From CAZMVY01 sp964617875 (GTDB taxonomy: Bacteria > Planctomycetota > Phycisphaerae > UBA1845 > PWPN01): a stretch of DNA of 64,000 nucleotides. The stretch lies in assembly GCA_964617875.1 (NCBI GenBank), contig CAZUAI010000001.1, positions 1-64,000 on the forward strand. Direction: 5' to 3'. How positions within the stretch are numbered: the first letter of the stretch is position 1; each line of letters starts with the position of its first letter. Below the pieces are notes generated by a model. That model had not been told where the DNA came from, searched no databases, and worked only from the letters and a program-made list of their open reading frames with translations. The position numbers and the translations under genes were made by a program. Positions 8,198-17,972 of this stretch are shown here, piece by piece.

Positions 8198-11100
8198 TCA
8201 CCGTCGCGATAGCGTCTGAGGTGACGCGGCGGATGCCTGGCGCACACGCAGGCTTGCCTCCACTGTGCGGATTCGCTGCGCCCACGAGTTCTGCCGGCCG
8301 ATCGCGCGGAGCGCCGCCACGAAGGCGGGGTCGCGGGCCTGTCTTCGCGCCGCGTCCAGCGCGACCGAGAACTCCCCCGCACTGCGGACGATCCGCACCT
8401 CGGGAAACGCCATGCATTCGGGCATGGGCGTCGTCACGACCGGCTTGCCGCCGGCGAAGTACTCGTACAGCTTCAGCGGCGAGGTCGCCAGCGTGATGTC
8501 GTTGATCGCAAACGGAATGGTCGCCACGTCAAAGGCCCGCAGGTAGGCCGGCAGCACGGCGTAGTCGCGCGGGCCGATCCAGTGCACGTTCGGACACTTG
8601 AGCATCGGCCGGCCTTCGAGGCTCGCGTCGTACTTCGGCCCGATCAGCACGAAGTTCCAGTCGGGCCGCAGCCGCGCCGTCTGCTCGACGAGATCGTAGT
8701 CGAACCATTCCGCCAGGGCCCCGTAATAGCCGGCGATCGGCTTGCCCTCCTTCAGAATCCGGCGCATGAGCGGATCGTGGGGCATGCGGACGGCCTCGTC
8801 CGCGAAGAACTCATCCTCGACGCCGTTGGGCAGGTAGAGCCGATCCGGCCGATCCTGCAGGAACGTCTCCAGGTGCCGTGCCACATATCCGACCACGGCC
8901 GCTTCGCGCAGCGCCCGACGATGGTTGGCCTCCATGAGGTTGCGGTCGTACGGATGGACGGCGAAATCGTCAATCAGATCGTAGATGACCGGCGTATCGG
9001 CCGCGAAGCCGTCGCGCAGGTGGTAGTTGTAGCAGAACGCCCACAGGATCGCGTTCGGAATCCCGTGAAGCAACCCGGGCGCGCCGCGGAAGAGAAAGAG
9101 ATTCGGTTGAATCTCCCTGAAACCGGCGAAGCCGGTGAACCGAATGCTGTCGTCGTAGATGACGGCATAGCCGCGCTGCGCGAAATGCCGCGCCAGGTGG
9201 TGCGGCCGCTGAAACAGCCAGTCGCTCCAGATGAGCGAACGCAGAAAGACCACCGCACCCCTGCTCTCGCGCGCCCGCATGCAAACCTGGGCAAGGCTTC
9301 GTTCCAGCGGGCGGAACCCATCCGCCGCCGTCGCCGCGCTCGTGCGCCGGCAAAGCGGCAGGGCCGGCCCCCGGGCCGCCGACGAATCGTGATGCCGGTT
9401 CCGCAGCCAGCTTCCAGCCACCGCCGGGGCGCCTCCGGCGGCGGCCCATTCGAATATGCGTGCGTAGACCTCATACGCCTCCGCACGATCGAAACCGCGG
9501 CGCATCGCGTCGGTTACAACCGGAGGCTGGGGATCGGCCGCGACCGCCACCAACGCCTCGGCGATCGCACTCACGAAGTCCGGATGTCGCTCCCGAAGGA
9601 CCTGGTAGAACTGGTCCACGTCGATGTCGAGCAGCGATCCGAACGGCAATGGCAGGAGGCGCCCGCCGGTGCGAGCCAGCAGTTCCCGGGCGCTGCCCAC
9701 ATCGCTCGCGATGACAGGCAGGCCCGCATACAGGGCCTCGGCCAGCGCCAGGCTCCAGCCTTCCACGAACGACGGCAGCACAAACGCATCCGCAAGGTGA
9801 TAGAACTTCTGCGGATTCGGATGGTAGCCGAGGAACTGCACCGCGTGACCGATGCCCAGCCGTTCGATTTCGTCGCGCACGTCCTTCGCGTAGATCTCTG
9901 CGTAGACGGCGTCCTGCGGCCGCCCGAGCAGGGCGATGCGGATGAGTGGATTTCGGAGCAGCGCTTCCGCCGCCGCCTGCACGAGATATCGCTGCGCTTT
10001 CACCTCCGTGATCGAGGCCGTGCACAGAAACACGAAATCGTCCTGGTCGTAGCCGAGAGCCCTCCGTTCCGCATCCCGATCGAGTGTCTCTCGGGCGGCA
10101 TCCAGCGCCCGGGTGTCCACGCCGTTGGGCACGACGACCATCTTCTCCACCGGCAGACCGAGACGAATATCGGCGTACGACGCAACTGCGTTCGACACGC
10201 AGATGTAGCCGGTTGTGTAGCGGTCGGCCTGCCGGTGCTGTCCGGCCTCCTCCTCGGACAACCACACATACGAGTTGTGAACGGTCTGCAGGAACGGGAT
10301 CCCCAGCTCGTGAGCGATCGCGGCCCCGAAGAGCGAGTAATGCGCGTTGACAACGTCAATGCGCTTCTCCTGCAGCAGCCGCCGGTAGGCCCCCTCGCGG
10401 TCCTTGTCGTCCAGACGCAGTACGGCCAGCCCGCGCTCGCGTGCTTTCTCCGCCGCCGGGCCTTCCTCGCCGAGCACCAGCAGCGATACGTCGAACCGCG
10501 CCGGGTCGAGGACCGCGATAATGTCCAGGACCACGTGCTCAAGGCCCCCCTGCATGAAATTCTGCACTTGGAACAGCACGCGGAGGCGTCGCTCCGCCGG
10601 CTGATAGACCTGCGGCAGCGTGCGCGTCCAGTCCTCGGCGGGAATCGTCTTGTCCGAAAAGAGCTTGTTGTTCGCAAACGCCGCCGCCAGATCGAACAGA
10701 TCCCGCCCGAGCGGAACGCTGAAAACGTGCGGGGTCAAGAGGGCCAGCCGCGCGAGCGTCCGGTCATCCTGAGCACAGCAAAGATGTGCGATCGTCTGCA
10801 CTTCGCCGGCGTAGCGGTACGGCGCCCGCTCGTCATTCTCGAACCAGGCGACGACGCAGCATTCCGGCGGCAACGCCCGGTTGACCAGACCCGGCAGGGA
10901 GTCCGCACGCAGCAGGATCAGCAGCTTGCAGCCGATATTGGCGAGCGGTTCGTCCGCCGTCAGCCGGCGCATCCGGTGCCCGGGGGCGATTGCGGGGGCA
11001 AGCCATGCCTCGGTCGGCTCGTCCACGAGTACAAGCCAGGGCTGTTCGCAGTACCAGCGACGGTCCTTGTCGTATTCCACCAGCTGGTTCGCACGTTCGT

Positions 11101-14100
11101 GGATGTGATGCGCATGCGCCTGTGCGTTCAGCGTGTTGTCATGCACGCGGTAGCGGTACAACACCTCGTCCGTACCGAGGTGCCGTAACTGGAAAAGGCT
11201 GTTCATCCGCATCCAGTAGTCATAATCCTCGACACCCAGGCTCGGTGTGTAGTCGCCCAACAGCTTCCCCGCCCAGCCGCGATACATGAAACACGCGCCG
11301 ATGAAGTTGTCCTGCACGGTGTTCAACGTTTGCGTGTTCCTGGGAAGGTGGATCTCCGGCGAGTCGGCGGAACGCCGGTTCTGCGGGCGGAAGTTCGGAT
11401 CGCGCAGCGGCTCGCCCCGGTCGTCGATCGCGAGGTAGTCGCAGTAGACCATCGCGGCGTCGGGGTTGGCCCGGAGGAACTCGACCTGCTTCTCCAGCTG
11501 ACGCGGCTCCATCAGGTTGTCCGCCGATGTCCAGGTCCAGAACTCGCCCCGCGCAAAATCGAACGCGTTGCTCAGTGCCTTCGGCAGCTTCTGATTGGCC
11601 TGCGTCAGGATGCGGATCTTCGGATGCCCGACGTAGGAGTCCAGGACCTTCTCGACCCCGTCCGTGGATCCGTCGTTGATGATGATGAGTTCGAAATCGG
11701 GATACGTCTGCGCCAGCACGCTCTCGATCGAATCGCGCAACAGGTCCGCCTGGTTGTAGACCGGCAGGATCACGCTGACCAGGCCGCGAACCTCGCTCGC
11801 ATGGCCGATGCAATCGACGTTCCTGGGCGGCGCGCTGAGAGGGCGCATGTCCTCTCGCCGGATGCGGCGGATGACCCGGCCCGCGTTGCGCCGAAGCGTT
11901 CGTCCGACCGCGCGCAGCAGCGCCATCGGCCCCTGGCGGGCATAGTGCCGGAAGCGGCGCTGCTTGTGCATGGCCCAGCGTCCGAGACGCTCGCGCCGGC
12001 TGCCGCGCGGGAAGAGGAGAAACCGTACTCGAAACCCCGCCTGAAGCAGGGCCCAGCCGGTGCCGCTGCGGATCTCATCCAGCTGGCGGCGCAGCTCGGT
12101 CACATCCCGGCAACGATCCGCGTGGGCCGAGTTGAGTTTCTCGGTCCAGGCGTGCAATTCGTCGAAGCGCCGCTGGAGGTCCGCAAGCGCGTCTCGAAGC
12201 TGCGCGGCAACGGCCGCCGATTCGGCCTTCTCGGCGGTGACTGTCGAAAGCCGCTGCTCCAGTTCCCCCTCGCGACGTCGCCACAGGTCTTCCCGGGACG
12301 CCATCTCCTTGCGGAACGACTCCGCCTGCTCGGCCGCGACCCGTTCGAGCCGGGCCACCGCAGCGGCCCGTTGTTCGAGTTCCTGCGCCCGCTCGGCCGC
12401 GACCCGTTCGAGCCGGGCGATCGTTCCGTACCGTTCGGCCGAGAGACGGTGCCAATACAGAAGCTCGCGGGCATGGTTGCGGAAGGCCTGCACCCAGGCA
12501 TACCCGGGGCGGGCCGGCCAATGCTTCATCGCCACCAGGCCGTAGGCGCAGCGGGTGGCAAGATCGAGTACTTGCGCCGCCTCCGGCAGGCCGAATTCCA
12601 CCGGCTGCTCCGGCTGCCCCCAGATGTTCAGCCAGTCGCCCGACAGAACGCGCCGCGCCTCGCGCAGCGCCCGCTGCCAGTCGGCGGCCGCCTCCTGCAG
12701 ATCTCCCCGGCAGGCGGCGATCAGGCCGGCGCGGAACATTGCGTCCACCGTCTTGGTCGCCAGGAGCGGGCTGAACTTGAGGCAATCCATCTCCGCGCAC
12801 CGCAGAAACGCTGCGCGGGCCTCTTCGGTCCGGCCGGCGGCCAGGTGCAGCAGCCCGGCCAGATACTGATTGGAAATCCGCCATCGCCAGGCGTTGGCGG
12901 TGTCGTCGGCGCAGGCGTGGTACTCCTCGATGCGGTTCAGGAGTCTGCACGCCTTGTTGGCGGTGAAGTTCTCATCCTCAAGCAGGCGGTAGCCCAGGAT
13001 GCACAGCGCCGCGCCCGCATCGGCCGAGCCGGGGCGCGAGCACTCGAGCACCTTCCACGCCAGCCGTTCCAGCACACGTGGATTGACCACCCTCATTCCG
13101 ATCGACACGATCCCCTTGACCAGCCACGGATTGTCGTAGTCCCGCCCGAACGCCGTGATGTGATACCCCTTCACATCGCTGTAGTCCGGAAAGCTCGTCT
13201 CGTGATAGCCCTTCCGGTCAAACCCGACCGGGTCCTTCATCGCCAGCGCAAGCCACCATTCCGCCGCGAGTCTGCCCGGATCGTCGAGAGGGACCTCGCG
13301 CAGCCGGCGCGGCTGGTCGCCGCACTTGAGGCCGCCGCCGGCCGTCTGGGCGTAGAGCCGCTCCACCACGAAATGGCGTTCCAGCTGGGCCCGCAGCTTC
13401 GGCCAGGTGTACACGTGCAGGTGAGTCGGGTTGGGGTCGCGTCCCGTTTCATCGACCCACTCGTTCGGCACGCTCACGAAGATCCGGCCGCCGGGCCGCA
13501 GCACGCGTCGCACCTCCGCCAGGAACGCCTCCGGATCGGCCAGGTGTTCCAGGGTCTCGATGGAGACGACATAATCGACCGAGTGGTCCGGCAGAAACGC
13601 GAGATCCGAGGCGTCGCGTTCGTGGAACTCCACCCCCGCGCCGCCGTAGTTCGCACGGGCGTATTCGATCGCATAATGGCTCGCGTCGATGCCGATCACG
13701 CGCGCCAGCGGCGTGCAACCCGCCAGAATCGCGGAGCCGTACCCCAGACCGCACGCCACATCCAGCACCACGTCGCCCGGCCGCACGAACGGGCAGGCCA
13801 GGTGATAGCGCGCGATGTGGGCGTCGGACCGCCGGCCCGTCTCGCGCAGCATGTCCATGTGCAGGTCGCGTTCCGCCTGGAGCGACGCGACAGGATACGT
13901 TGCTGCGGCCGCCGCCGGGATCTTCTCGAGGACGATCGCGATCGGCGAGGCCTCCGATTCGAGCGACTCATACGGAAAGACCGTCTGCCCGCGCGGGTGC
14001 TTGCGGAAGCCGAGTCCGAAGAGCAGATTCTCCCACCAGTCGCGCCCGTGGACGGCCAGGTGCCAGCGGCTGTCGCGATCCGGAGCGGTGGCGATGCTCA

Positions 14101-14497
14101 GAAAGACGAAGCGACGTGCGACGCGGCGCAGTTCGTGCAGCGCGCGGAGAACGTCCGATTCGTCGAGATGCTCCAGAACGTCCGTGCAGATCAGCGTATC
14201 GAATGCTTCGTCCGGGAACGGCAGATCGAGGATCGAACCGACGCGAAACCGGCCGGGCGCTACGGCGTTCAGGTATTCGACGGGGCGTTGTGCGACGTCG
14301 ATCCCGTGCGCATCCACGCCGCGCCGCAGCAGCGTGCGGACCAGGGCCCCCATGCCGCATCCGACGTCGAGTACCTTGCCGCCGCCGCACACGGACAGGA
14401 CCTGGTCGGCCATCGTCTCCGGATCGTGGAACGAATGCGAACCCCAACGGTCCGGCCGATTCCAGTAGTCATCGTACAGCTCTGCGTAATTGATCAT
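8198..14497 (-). CDS. Giant multidomain methyltransferase-glycosyltransferase
   Basis: A single 2,099-residue chain. Approximate order: SAM methyltransferase 1 (residues 1-195, VLDVGCGMGALV); methyltransferase 2 (205-420, VLDVACGLGYGSA, and ETLEHLADPEAFL); a helical, TPR-like region (430-680); a coiled coil (690-830) with an internal repeat ARLERVAAE; a basic linker with GTGWALLQAGFRVR; a GT2 transferase (900-1130, VILPVYNQADLL and INDGSTDG); a GT4 transferase (1300-1690, QNFMQGGLEHVV and PSFVEGWSLALAEAL); and a third GT4-like transferase (1745-2090, WQRPHH-like LFQRPHHLARHF). It lies between the sulfotransferase and a membrane transferase, in a cluster with an ABC glycan exporter. Methyltransferase, coiled coil and tandem transferases recall WbdD plus WbdA of O9a antigen synthesis, where methylation ends the chain. 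I infer that it both extends and caps a polysaccharide. The frame is uninterrupted. Confidence 0.85.
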   Translation of the reverse strand: MINYAELYDDYWNRPDRWGSHSFHDPETMADQVLSVCGGGKVLDVGCGMGALVRTLLRRGVDAHGIDVAQRPVEYLNAVAPGRFRVGSILDLPFPDEAFDTLICTDVLEHLDESDVLRALHELRRVARRFVFLSIATAPDRDSRWHLAVHGRDWWENLLFGLGFRKHPRGQTVFPYESLESEASPIAIVLEKIPAAAAATYPVASLQAERDLHMDMLRETGRRSDAHIARYHLACPFVRPGDVVLDVACGLGYGSAILAGCTPLARVIGIDASHYAIEYARANYGGAGVEFHERDASDLAFLPDHSVDYVVSIETLEHLADPEAFLAEVRRVLRPGGRIFVSVPNEWVDETGRDPNPTHLHVYTWPKLRAQLERHFVVERLYAQTAGGGLKCGDQPRRLREVPLDDPGRLAAEWWLALAMKDPVGFDRKGYHETSFPDYSDVKGYHITAFGRDYDNPWLVKGIVSIGMRVVNPRVLERLAWKVLECSRPGSADAGAALCILGYRLLEDENFTANKACRLLNRIEEYHACADDTANAWRWRISNQYLAGLLHLAAGRTEEARAAFLRCAEMDCLKFSPLLATKTVDAMFRAGLIAACRGDLQEAAADWQRALREARRVLSGDWLNIWGQPEQPVEFGLPEAAQVLDLATRCAYGLVAMKHWPARPGYAWVQAFRNHARELLYWHRLSAERYGTIARLERVAAERAQELEQRAAAVARLERVAAEQAESFRKEMASREDLWRRREGELEQRLSTVTAEKAESAAVAAQLRDALADLQRRFDELHAWTEKLNSAHADRCRDVTELRRQLDEIRSGTGWALLQAGFRVRFLLFPRGSRRERLGRWAMHKQRRFRHYARQGPMALLRAVGRTLRRNAGRVIRRIRREDMRPLSAPPRNVDCIGHASEVRGLVSVILPVYNQADLLRDSIESVLAQTYPDFELIIINDGSTDGVEKVLDSYVGHPKIRILTQANQKLPKALSNAFDFARGEFWTWTSADNLMEPRQLEKQVEFLRANPDAAMVYCDYLAIDDRGEPLRDPNFRPQNRRSADSPEIHLPRNTQTLNTVQDNFIGACFMYRGWAGKLLGDYTPSLGVEDYDYWMRMNSLFQLRHLGTDEVLYRYRVHDNTLNAQAHAHHIHERANQLVEYDKDRRWYCEQPWLVLVDEPTEAWLAPAIAPGHRMRRLTADEPLANIGCKLLILLRADSLPGLVNRALPPECCVVAWFENDERAPYRYAGEVQTIAHLCCAQDDRTLARLALLTPHVFSVPLGRDLFDLAAAFANNKLFSDKTIPAEDWTRTLPQVYQPAERRLRVLFQVQNFMQGGLEHVVLDIIAVLDPARFDVSLLVLGEEGPAAEKARERGLAVLRLDDKDREGAYRRLLQEKRIDVVNAHYSLFGAAIAHELGIPFLQTVHNSYVWLSEEEAGQHRQADRYTTGYICVSNAVASYADIRLGLPVEKMVVVPNGVDTRALDAARETLDRDAERRALGYDQDDFVFLCTASITEVKAQRYLVQAAAEALLRNPLIRIALLGRPQDAVYAEIYAKDVRDEIERLGIGHAVQFLGYHPNPQKFYHLADAFVLPSFVEGWSLALAEALYAGLPVIASDVGSARELLARTGGRLLPLPFGSLLDIDVDQFYQVLRERHPDFVSAIAEALVAVAADPQPPVVTDAMRRGFDRAEAYEVYARIFEWAAAGGAPAVAGSWLRNRHHDSSAARGPALPLCRRTSAATAADGFRPLERSLAQVCMRARESRGAVVFLRSLIWSDWLFQRPHHLARHFAQRGYAVIYDDSIRFTGFAGFREIQPNLFLFRGAPGLLHGIPNAILWAFCYNYHLRDGFAADTPVIYDLIDDFAVHPYDRNLMEANHRRALREAAVVGYVARHLETFLQDRPDRLYLPNGVEDEFFADEAVRMPHDPLMRRILKEGKPIAGYYGALAEWFDYDLVEQTARLRPDWNFVLIGPKYDASLEGRPMLKCPNVHWIGPRDYAVLPAYLRAFDVATIPFAINDITLATSPLKLYEYFAGGKPVVTTPMPECMAFPEVRIVRSAGEFSVALDAARRQARDPAFVAALRAIGRQNSWAQRIRTVEASLRVRQASAASPQTLSRR
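12328..12418 (-). repeat. 28-bp direct repeat within the coiled coil
   Basis: An identical 28-base segment occurs at 12328-12355 and 12391-12418, 63 bases (21 codons) apart, in frame. It encodes the duplicated ARLERVAAE of the coiled-coil segment. Twenty-one codons is three heptads, so the duplication keeps the coiled-coil register. Confidence 0.75.
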
Positions 14498-14581
14498 GCT
14501 CTTGCGACCCGTGCTTCCTTGCGATCTTTCCCGAACGTCCGGAGCATGCCGAGCAACGACGACCTTGTCATGACACCGGCA

Positions 14582-15631
14582 TCATCGCGACAAGTCCAGA
14601 CGTGCCGGCAGCGACTCAATCCATTCAGGGCCGGACTCAAACCCGAGTTCGTACAGGTGCCGGCCGGCAAGCTCGGCAAAGACCTCTCCATCGCGTCGCG
14701 TGAAGTAGCGCCGCCAGTCCCCCACAATACCCTTCCGCACATGCGCCGTCACGAGTTCCTGGCCGCGGGCCCGTCCGCCGGACATCGACTCGAAGGAGGA
14801 TGTGCGAGCAGCACGGTCGATGACGGCAGCTGACCGGTCCACGTCCAGAAACTCGAGAATCCGGGCGAGAACGACCCGCATGTCATCGATCATTTCCTCA
14901 TACCGAACGGTCAGCACGGAGTGCGAGGCCCGCAGTCTCTCGGCGGCCGCCAGGGCGGTGACCCACATGCCGCACCAGTTCACCAGATCGTCTTCGCTGA
15001 AGAAACGTTCGAGATGCGATTCGGAACCCTGCCGGAGGAAAAACGCCTTCCGTTGGGCTCGGATCGCGTTCGGTGCCTCGTGAGCGGCTTCCTTGCTCAG
15101 CCAGTGAAACACACCGCTGGTGACCACATCGCGGCCGTCGCGAACGAGGTGAATGATGGGCGCGTTTGGGCAGTAGCTTCGGATCCCGGCCACCACCGCC
15201 TCTTCGGTGGCCGCGTACGGTGTGACCTTGTCCACCAGAAGCGTCTTCCCCGACGCGCCCAGGAGCGCGGTCTCCGTGTGAGTCACCAGATGCGAGAGCA
15301 ATTCCGAACTCAACGCAGCCACCGAAATCGGCAGATCGCCTCCATGAATGACCGGGGCAATGGCACTGACGTACCGGTCCGCGGTGATACGGAGCTGCGG
15401 CTGGTCGGAGCCCGTGTTCCGGATCAGGTCACAGTACATCCCGAACAGGCGGCGTTCCACGCACAGGACTTGCGGGTGCGCGTTCAACGCGCACTTCAGC
15501 CATGTCGTGCCTGAGCGGGGACAGGCCAATACGAATGCCGTTCGGGCAGCCGTACCCGCCGTATTCGCGGCCCCCTGGCGAGGAAGCATCAGCGTCGTCC
15601 AGGTCGCGCGCAGGCGGCTTGCCAGACTCAT
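14582..15631 (-). CDS. Sulfotransferase
   Basis: A 349-residue PAPS-dependent sulfotransferase. The 5'-phosphosulfate loop is ACPRSGTTWLK (about 37-46), the 3'-phosphate-binding motif is VRDGRDVVTSG, and the C-terminal RKGIVGDWRRYFT matches the conserved RxGxxGDW stretch of the family. There is no membrane anchor or signal peptide, so it acts in the cytoplasm. Its start overlaps the stop of the ABC ATPase gene as ATGA, and the giant glycosyltransferase follows after 84 bases. The setting suggests it sulfates the glycan, or a sugar of it, before export. The exact acceptor cannot be told from sequence. Confidence 0.88.
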   Translation of the reverse strand: MSLASRLRATWTTLMLPRQGAANTAGTAARTAFVLACPRSGTTWLKCALNAHPQVLCVERRLFGMYCDLIRNTGSDQPQLRITADRYVSAIAPVIHGGDLPISVAALSSELLSHLVTHTETALLGASGKTLLVDKVTPYAATEEAVVAGIRSYCPNAPIIHLVRDGRDVVTSGVFHWLSKEAAHEAPNAIRAQRKAFFLRQGSESHLERFFSEDDLVNWCGMWVTALAAAERLRASHSVLTVRYEEMIDDMRVVLARILEFLDVDRSAAVIDRAARTSSFESMSGGRARGQELVTAHVRKGIVGDWRRYFTRRDGEVFAELAGRHLYELGFESGPEWIESLPARLDLSR

Positions 15632-17076
15632 GATTGGCTCTTTTCTGCTGAATCGGCGAATGCTTCGCTCGCGTCCACCACGGATACGACGTGGGCCCGG
15701 GCCTCCAGGTCACACAAGCCGCCGAAGAAGTGCTTGTCCGCCACCACGTGGACGTGAAAGAACGCCGCCTCATCGCGCCAGTGAAGCATGCGCTGACCGC
15801 CGAAAAAGTGCCGTTGCTCCTCGGCCACAGCGACCTGAACCTCGTAGAAGCCCTGACCGAGTCGGCATATCCATTCAGACTCCACCGTCAATACCTGTCC
15901 CCTGGCGAAGGACCTGTCCCAGAAGACCGGTCCTTCGCGGGTGCCGTTCCAGATCTCGACGTCCTGGTTGAAGGTCCCCCAGGAATAGACCTTCACGCCT
16001 TCCCGGCTGCGCAGCCGGAAGGCCACGTTCAGGTGCGTCATGTCGCGGTGGAGCACCACGCTGACGCGCAGCACCACCAGGTCGCCGGGATGGAACACGG
16101 ACGCCGACGTGCGGTTCTCGTCGAGGACTTCACAGGCGACGATTTCCGCGTCAAGATCGCCGAACGAGAAAGCGTCGGAACGTCTCGTCCCCGGGGCCTT
16201 GGCGACCGAACTCGCATTCGTCGCCCCGCGATGGGCAGCCTGCGTGTGGACGACGCTCTCGTAGTATCGCTTCTCCTGTTCGTGCAGCAGCCGGCGATAC
16301 TCGAGGATGACCTCGGCCGAGTTGCCGATCGCACGGGGCTGGCCCGCTTCCAGCAGGAGCGTCCGTGAGGTCAGCGTGCGGACGCTCTCCTGATCGTGGG
16401 AGCAGAAGAGGAGGGTCACGCCCTTGTTGCGGAGTTCCTCGATCCGCTGGAAGCACCGTTTCTGAAACAGGGCGTCGCCCACCGACAGGGCCTCGTCGAT
16501 GATGAGGATATCCGGCTCGACCTGCACCTGAACGGCGAAGGCCAGGCGGACGATCATGCCCGTCGAGTACGTCTTGATCGGCTGGTCGATGAACTCGCCG
16601 ATGTCCGCGAAGCCCGCGATGGCGTCGAAGCGTTCATCGACCTGCTGGCGGGACAGCCCGAGAATCGCCCCGTTGAGATAGACGTTCTCGCGGCCGCTGA
16701 ACTCGGGATTGAACCCGGAGCCCAGCTCCAGCAGCGCGGCCACACGGCCGCGGACCTCGACCTCGCCCTCGGTCGGCCGCAGCGTCCCCGCGATGATCTG
16801 CAGCAGCGTGCTCTTCCCGGACCCGTTGCGCCCGATGATGCCGAATGCCTCGCCCCGCCGGACCTCGAACGAGATGTGCCGCAGCGCCCAGAACTCCGTG
16901 TAGAAGCTGCGCTTCCCCCGCCACAATGTCTGCTTGAGGCGATCGACCGGCCTCGCATAGATGCCGTAACACTTGCTGATCCCGCGCACCGAGATCGCGG
17001 CGTGTGGCGCGTCGTCGGGGGCGGACACCTCCGAATCAGACCCGCCGCGCGCGATGGTCGATGGCTCAGAGGACAT
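15628..17076 (-). CDS. wzt: ABC transporter ATPase for polysaccharide export (Wzt type)
   Basis: A 482-residue protein. The ATPase part (about 30-265) has Walker A GRNGSGKST, the Q-loop, signature YSTGMIVRLAFA, Walker B ILIIDEALSVGD and the switch His in CSHD. The remaining 200 residues (about 300-455) form a beta-rich Wzt C-terminal domain, which in E. coli O8/O9a binds the modified end of the finished glycan and so selects completed chains. The ATG at 17076 is preferred over a TTG two codons upstream. It overlaps the end of the permease gene by 11 bases and the sulfotransferase start by 4. Works with the permease to move a lipid-linked polysaccharide across the inner membrane. Confidence 0.9.
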   Translation of the reverse strand: MSSEPSTIARGGSDSEVSAPDDAPHAAISVRGISKCYGIYARPVDRLKQTLWRGKRSFYTEFWALRHISFEVRRGEAFGIIGRNGSGKSTLLQIIAGTLRPTEGEVEVRGRVAALLELGSGFNPEFSGRENVYLNGAILGLSRQQVDERFDAIAGFADIGEFIDQPIKTYSTGMIVRLAFAVQVQVEPDILIIDEALSVGDALFQKRCFQRIEELRNKGVTLLFCSHDQESVRTLTSRTLLLEAGQPRAIGNSAEVILEYRRLLHEQEKRYYESVVHTQAAHRGATNASSVAKAPGTRRSDAFSFGDLDAEIVACEVLDENRTSASVFHPGDLVVLRVSVVLHRDMTHLNVAFRLRSREGVKVYSWGTFNQDVEIWNGTREGPVFWDRSFARGQVLTVESEWICRLGQGFYEVQVAVAEEQRHFFGGQRMLHWRDEAAFFHVHVVADKHFFGGLCDLEARAHVVSVVDASEAFADSAEKSQS

Positions 17077-17926
17077 CCGCAAACCCCCGCCGGGTCTTCA
17101 TGAACCACACATACCCGAGTTGCATCAGCACGGCCGAGATCAGCGTGACCATCAGCAGGGCCGGCCAGTCGGGCGACCGGCCCCAGATCAGCGTACACCG
17201 GGCCGACTGGACCAGGGTGGTCAGCGGATTCAGCACCATGACCGCCCGGAAACCCGCCGGCACCTGCTCCAGCGAGTAAAACACCGGGGAGAGAAACATC
17301 ATCATCGCGACAAACACGCTGATGAACTGGCCGATATCGCGAACATAGACCCCGAGCGAGGCCAGAAACCAGGTCAGCCCCAGGATGAACATGAGCAACC
17401 CCGGGATCAGCAGCGGGAAACAGTACAACGTCGCGGACACCTGGCGGGTGAACGCGAACGAACAGAGCAGGAGCACCGCGACGCCCACCAGGAACTGCAC
17501 CAGCGCGGCCCCGAGGGTGCACACCGGGAGAATCTCGAGGGGAAAGACCACCTTCTTGACGTAGTTGGGGTTCCCCAGGATCAGGTTCGGGGCCGCCGAG
17601 ATCGCCTCGCCGAACAGATTGTAGACGAGCAGGCCCGAATAGAGAGTGAGCGCGAAGCTCACCATCGAGGCATTCGCGGCGTTGGGCCACCGGGCACGAA
17701 GCACCACCCCGAACACAAACGTGTACACGATCAGCATCAGCAGCGGCAGCAGGAACGACCAGGCGATGCCCAGCGCGGAACCGCGGTACCGGGCCAGGAC
17801 GTTGCGCCACGTCAGCTGCCGGATCAGGTCATGATGATCCCGGAAGATTCGCAGCATTCTCGTCGGCCGAAGATAGTAGCGGACGGGCAGAGAATGCGTC
17901 GTAATCAGGCTGGTTCCCGATTCCAT
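17066..17926 (-). CDS. wzm: ABC-2 type polysaccharide export permease (Wzm type)
   Basis: A 286-residue inner-membrane protein of the ABC-2 family with about six hydrophobic helices. The cytoplasmic N-terminal stretch LTWRNVLARYRGSALGIAW is the conserved coupling segment of Wzm/TagG permeases, and the loop NPNYVKKVVFPLEILP is equally typical. It forms the channel for the ATPase encoded directly downstream with an 11-base overlap. The start is an ATG at 17926; the epimerase gene ends 46 bases upstream. Confidence 0.9.
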   Translation of the reverse strand: MESGTSLITTHSLPVRYYLRPTRMLRIFRDHHDLIRQLTWRNVLARYRGSALGIAWSFLLPLLMLIVYTFVFGVVLRARWPNAANASMVSFALTLYSGLLVYNLFGEAISAAPNLILGNPNYVKKVVFPLEILPVCTLGAALVQFLVGVAVLLLCSFAFTRQVSATLYCFPLLIPGLLMFILGLTWFLASLGVYVRDIGQFISVFVAMMMFLSPVFYSLEQVPAGFRAVMVLNPLTTLVQSARCTLIWGRSPDWPALLMVTLISAVLMQLGYVWFMKTRRGFADVL

Positions 17927-17972
17927 GGCGGCATTCTATCGCCGGAGACAGGCGAGTCAAGCGGTGAACGAC

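Noticed and set aside
8582..11188. Plus-strand open frame of 868 codons
   Set aside because: Antisense shadow of the GT4 part of the giant gene, with no domain and no ribosome site.
11330..14833. Plus-strand open frame of 1,167 codons
   Set aside because: It mirrors the giant glycosyltransferase gene, which has clear domains on the other strand. The predicted protein is Arg/Gln/Pro-rich without any domain; long antisense frames are expected in such GC-rich DNA.
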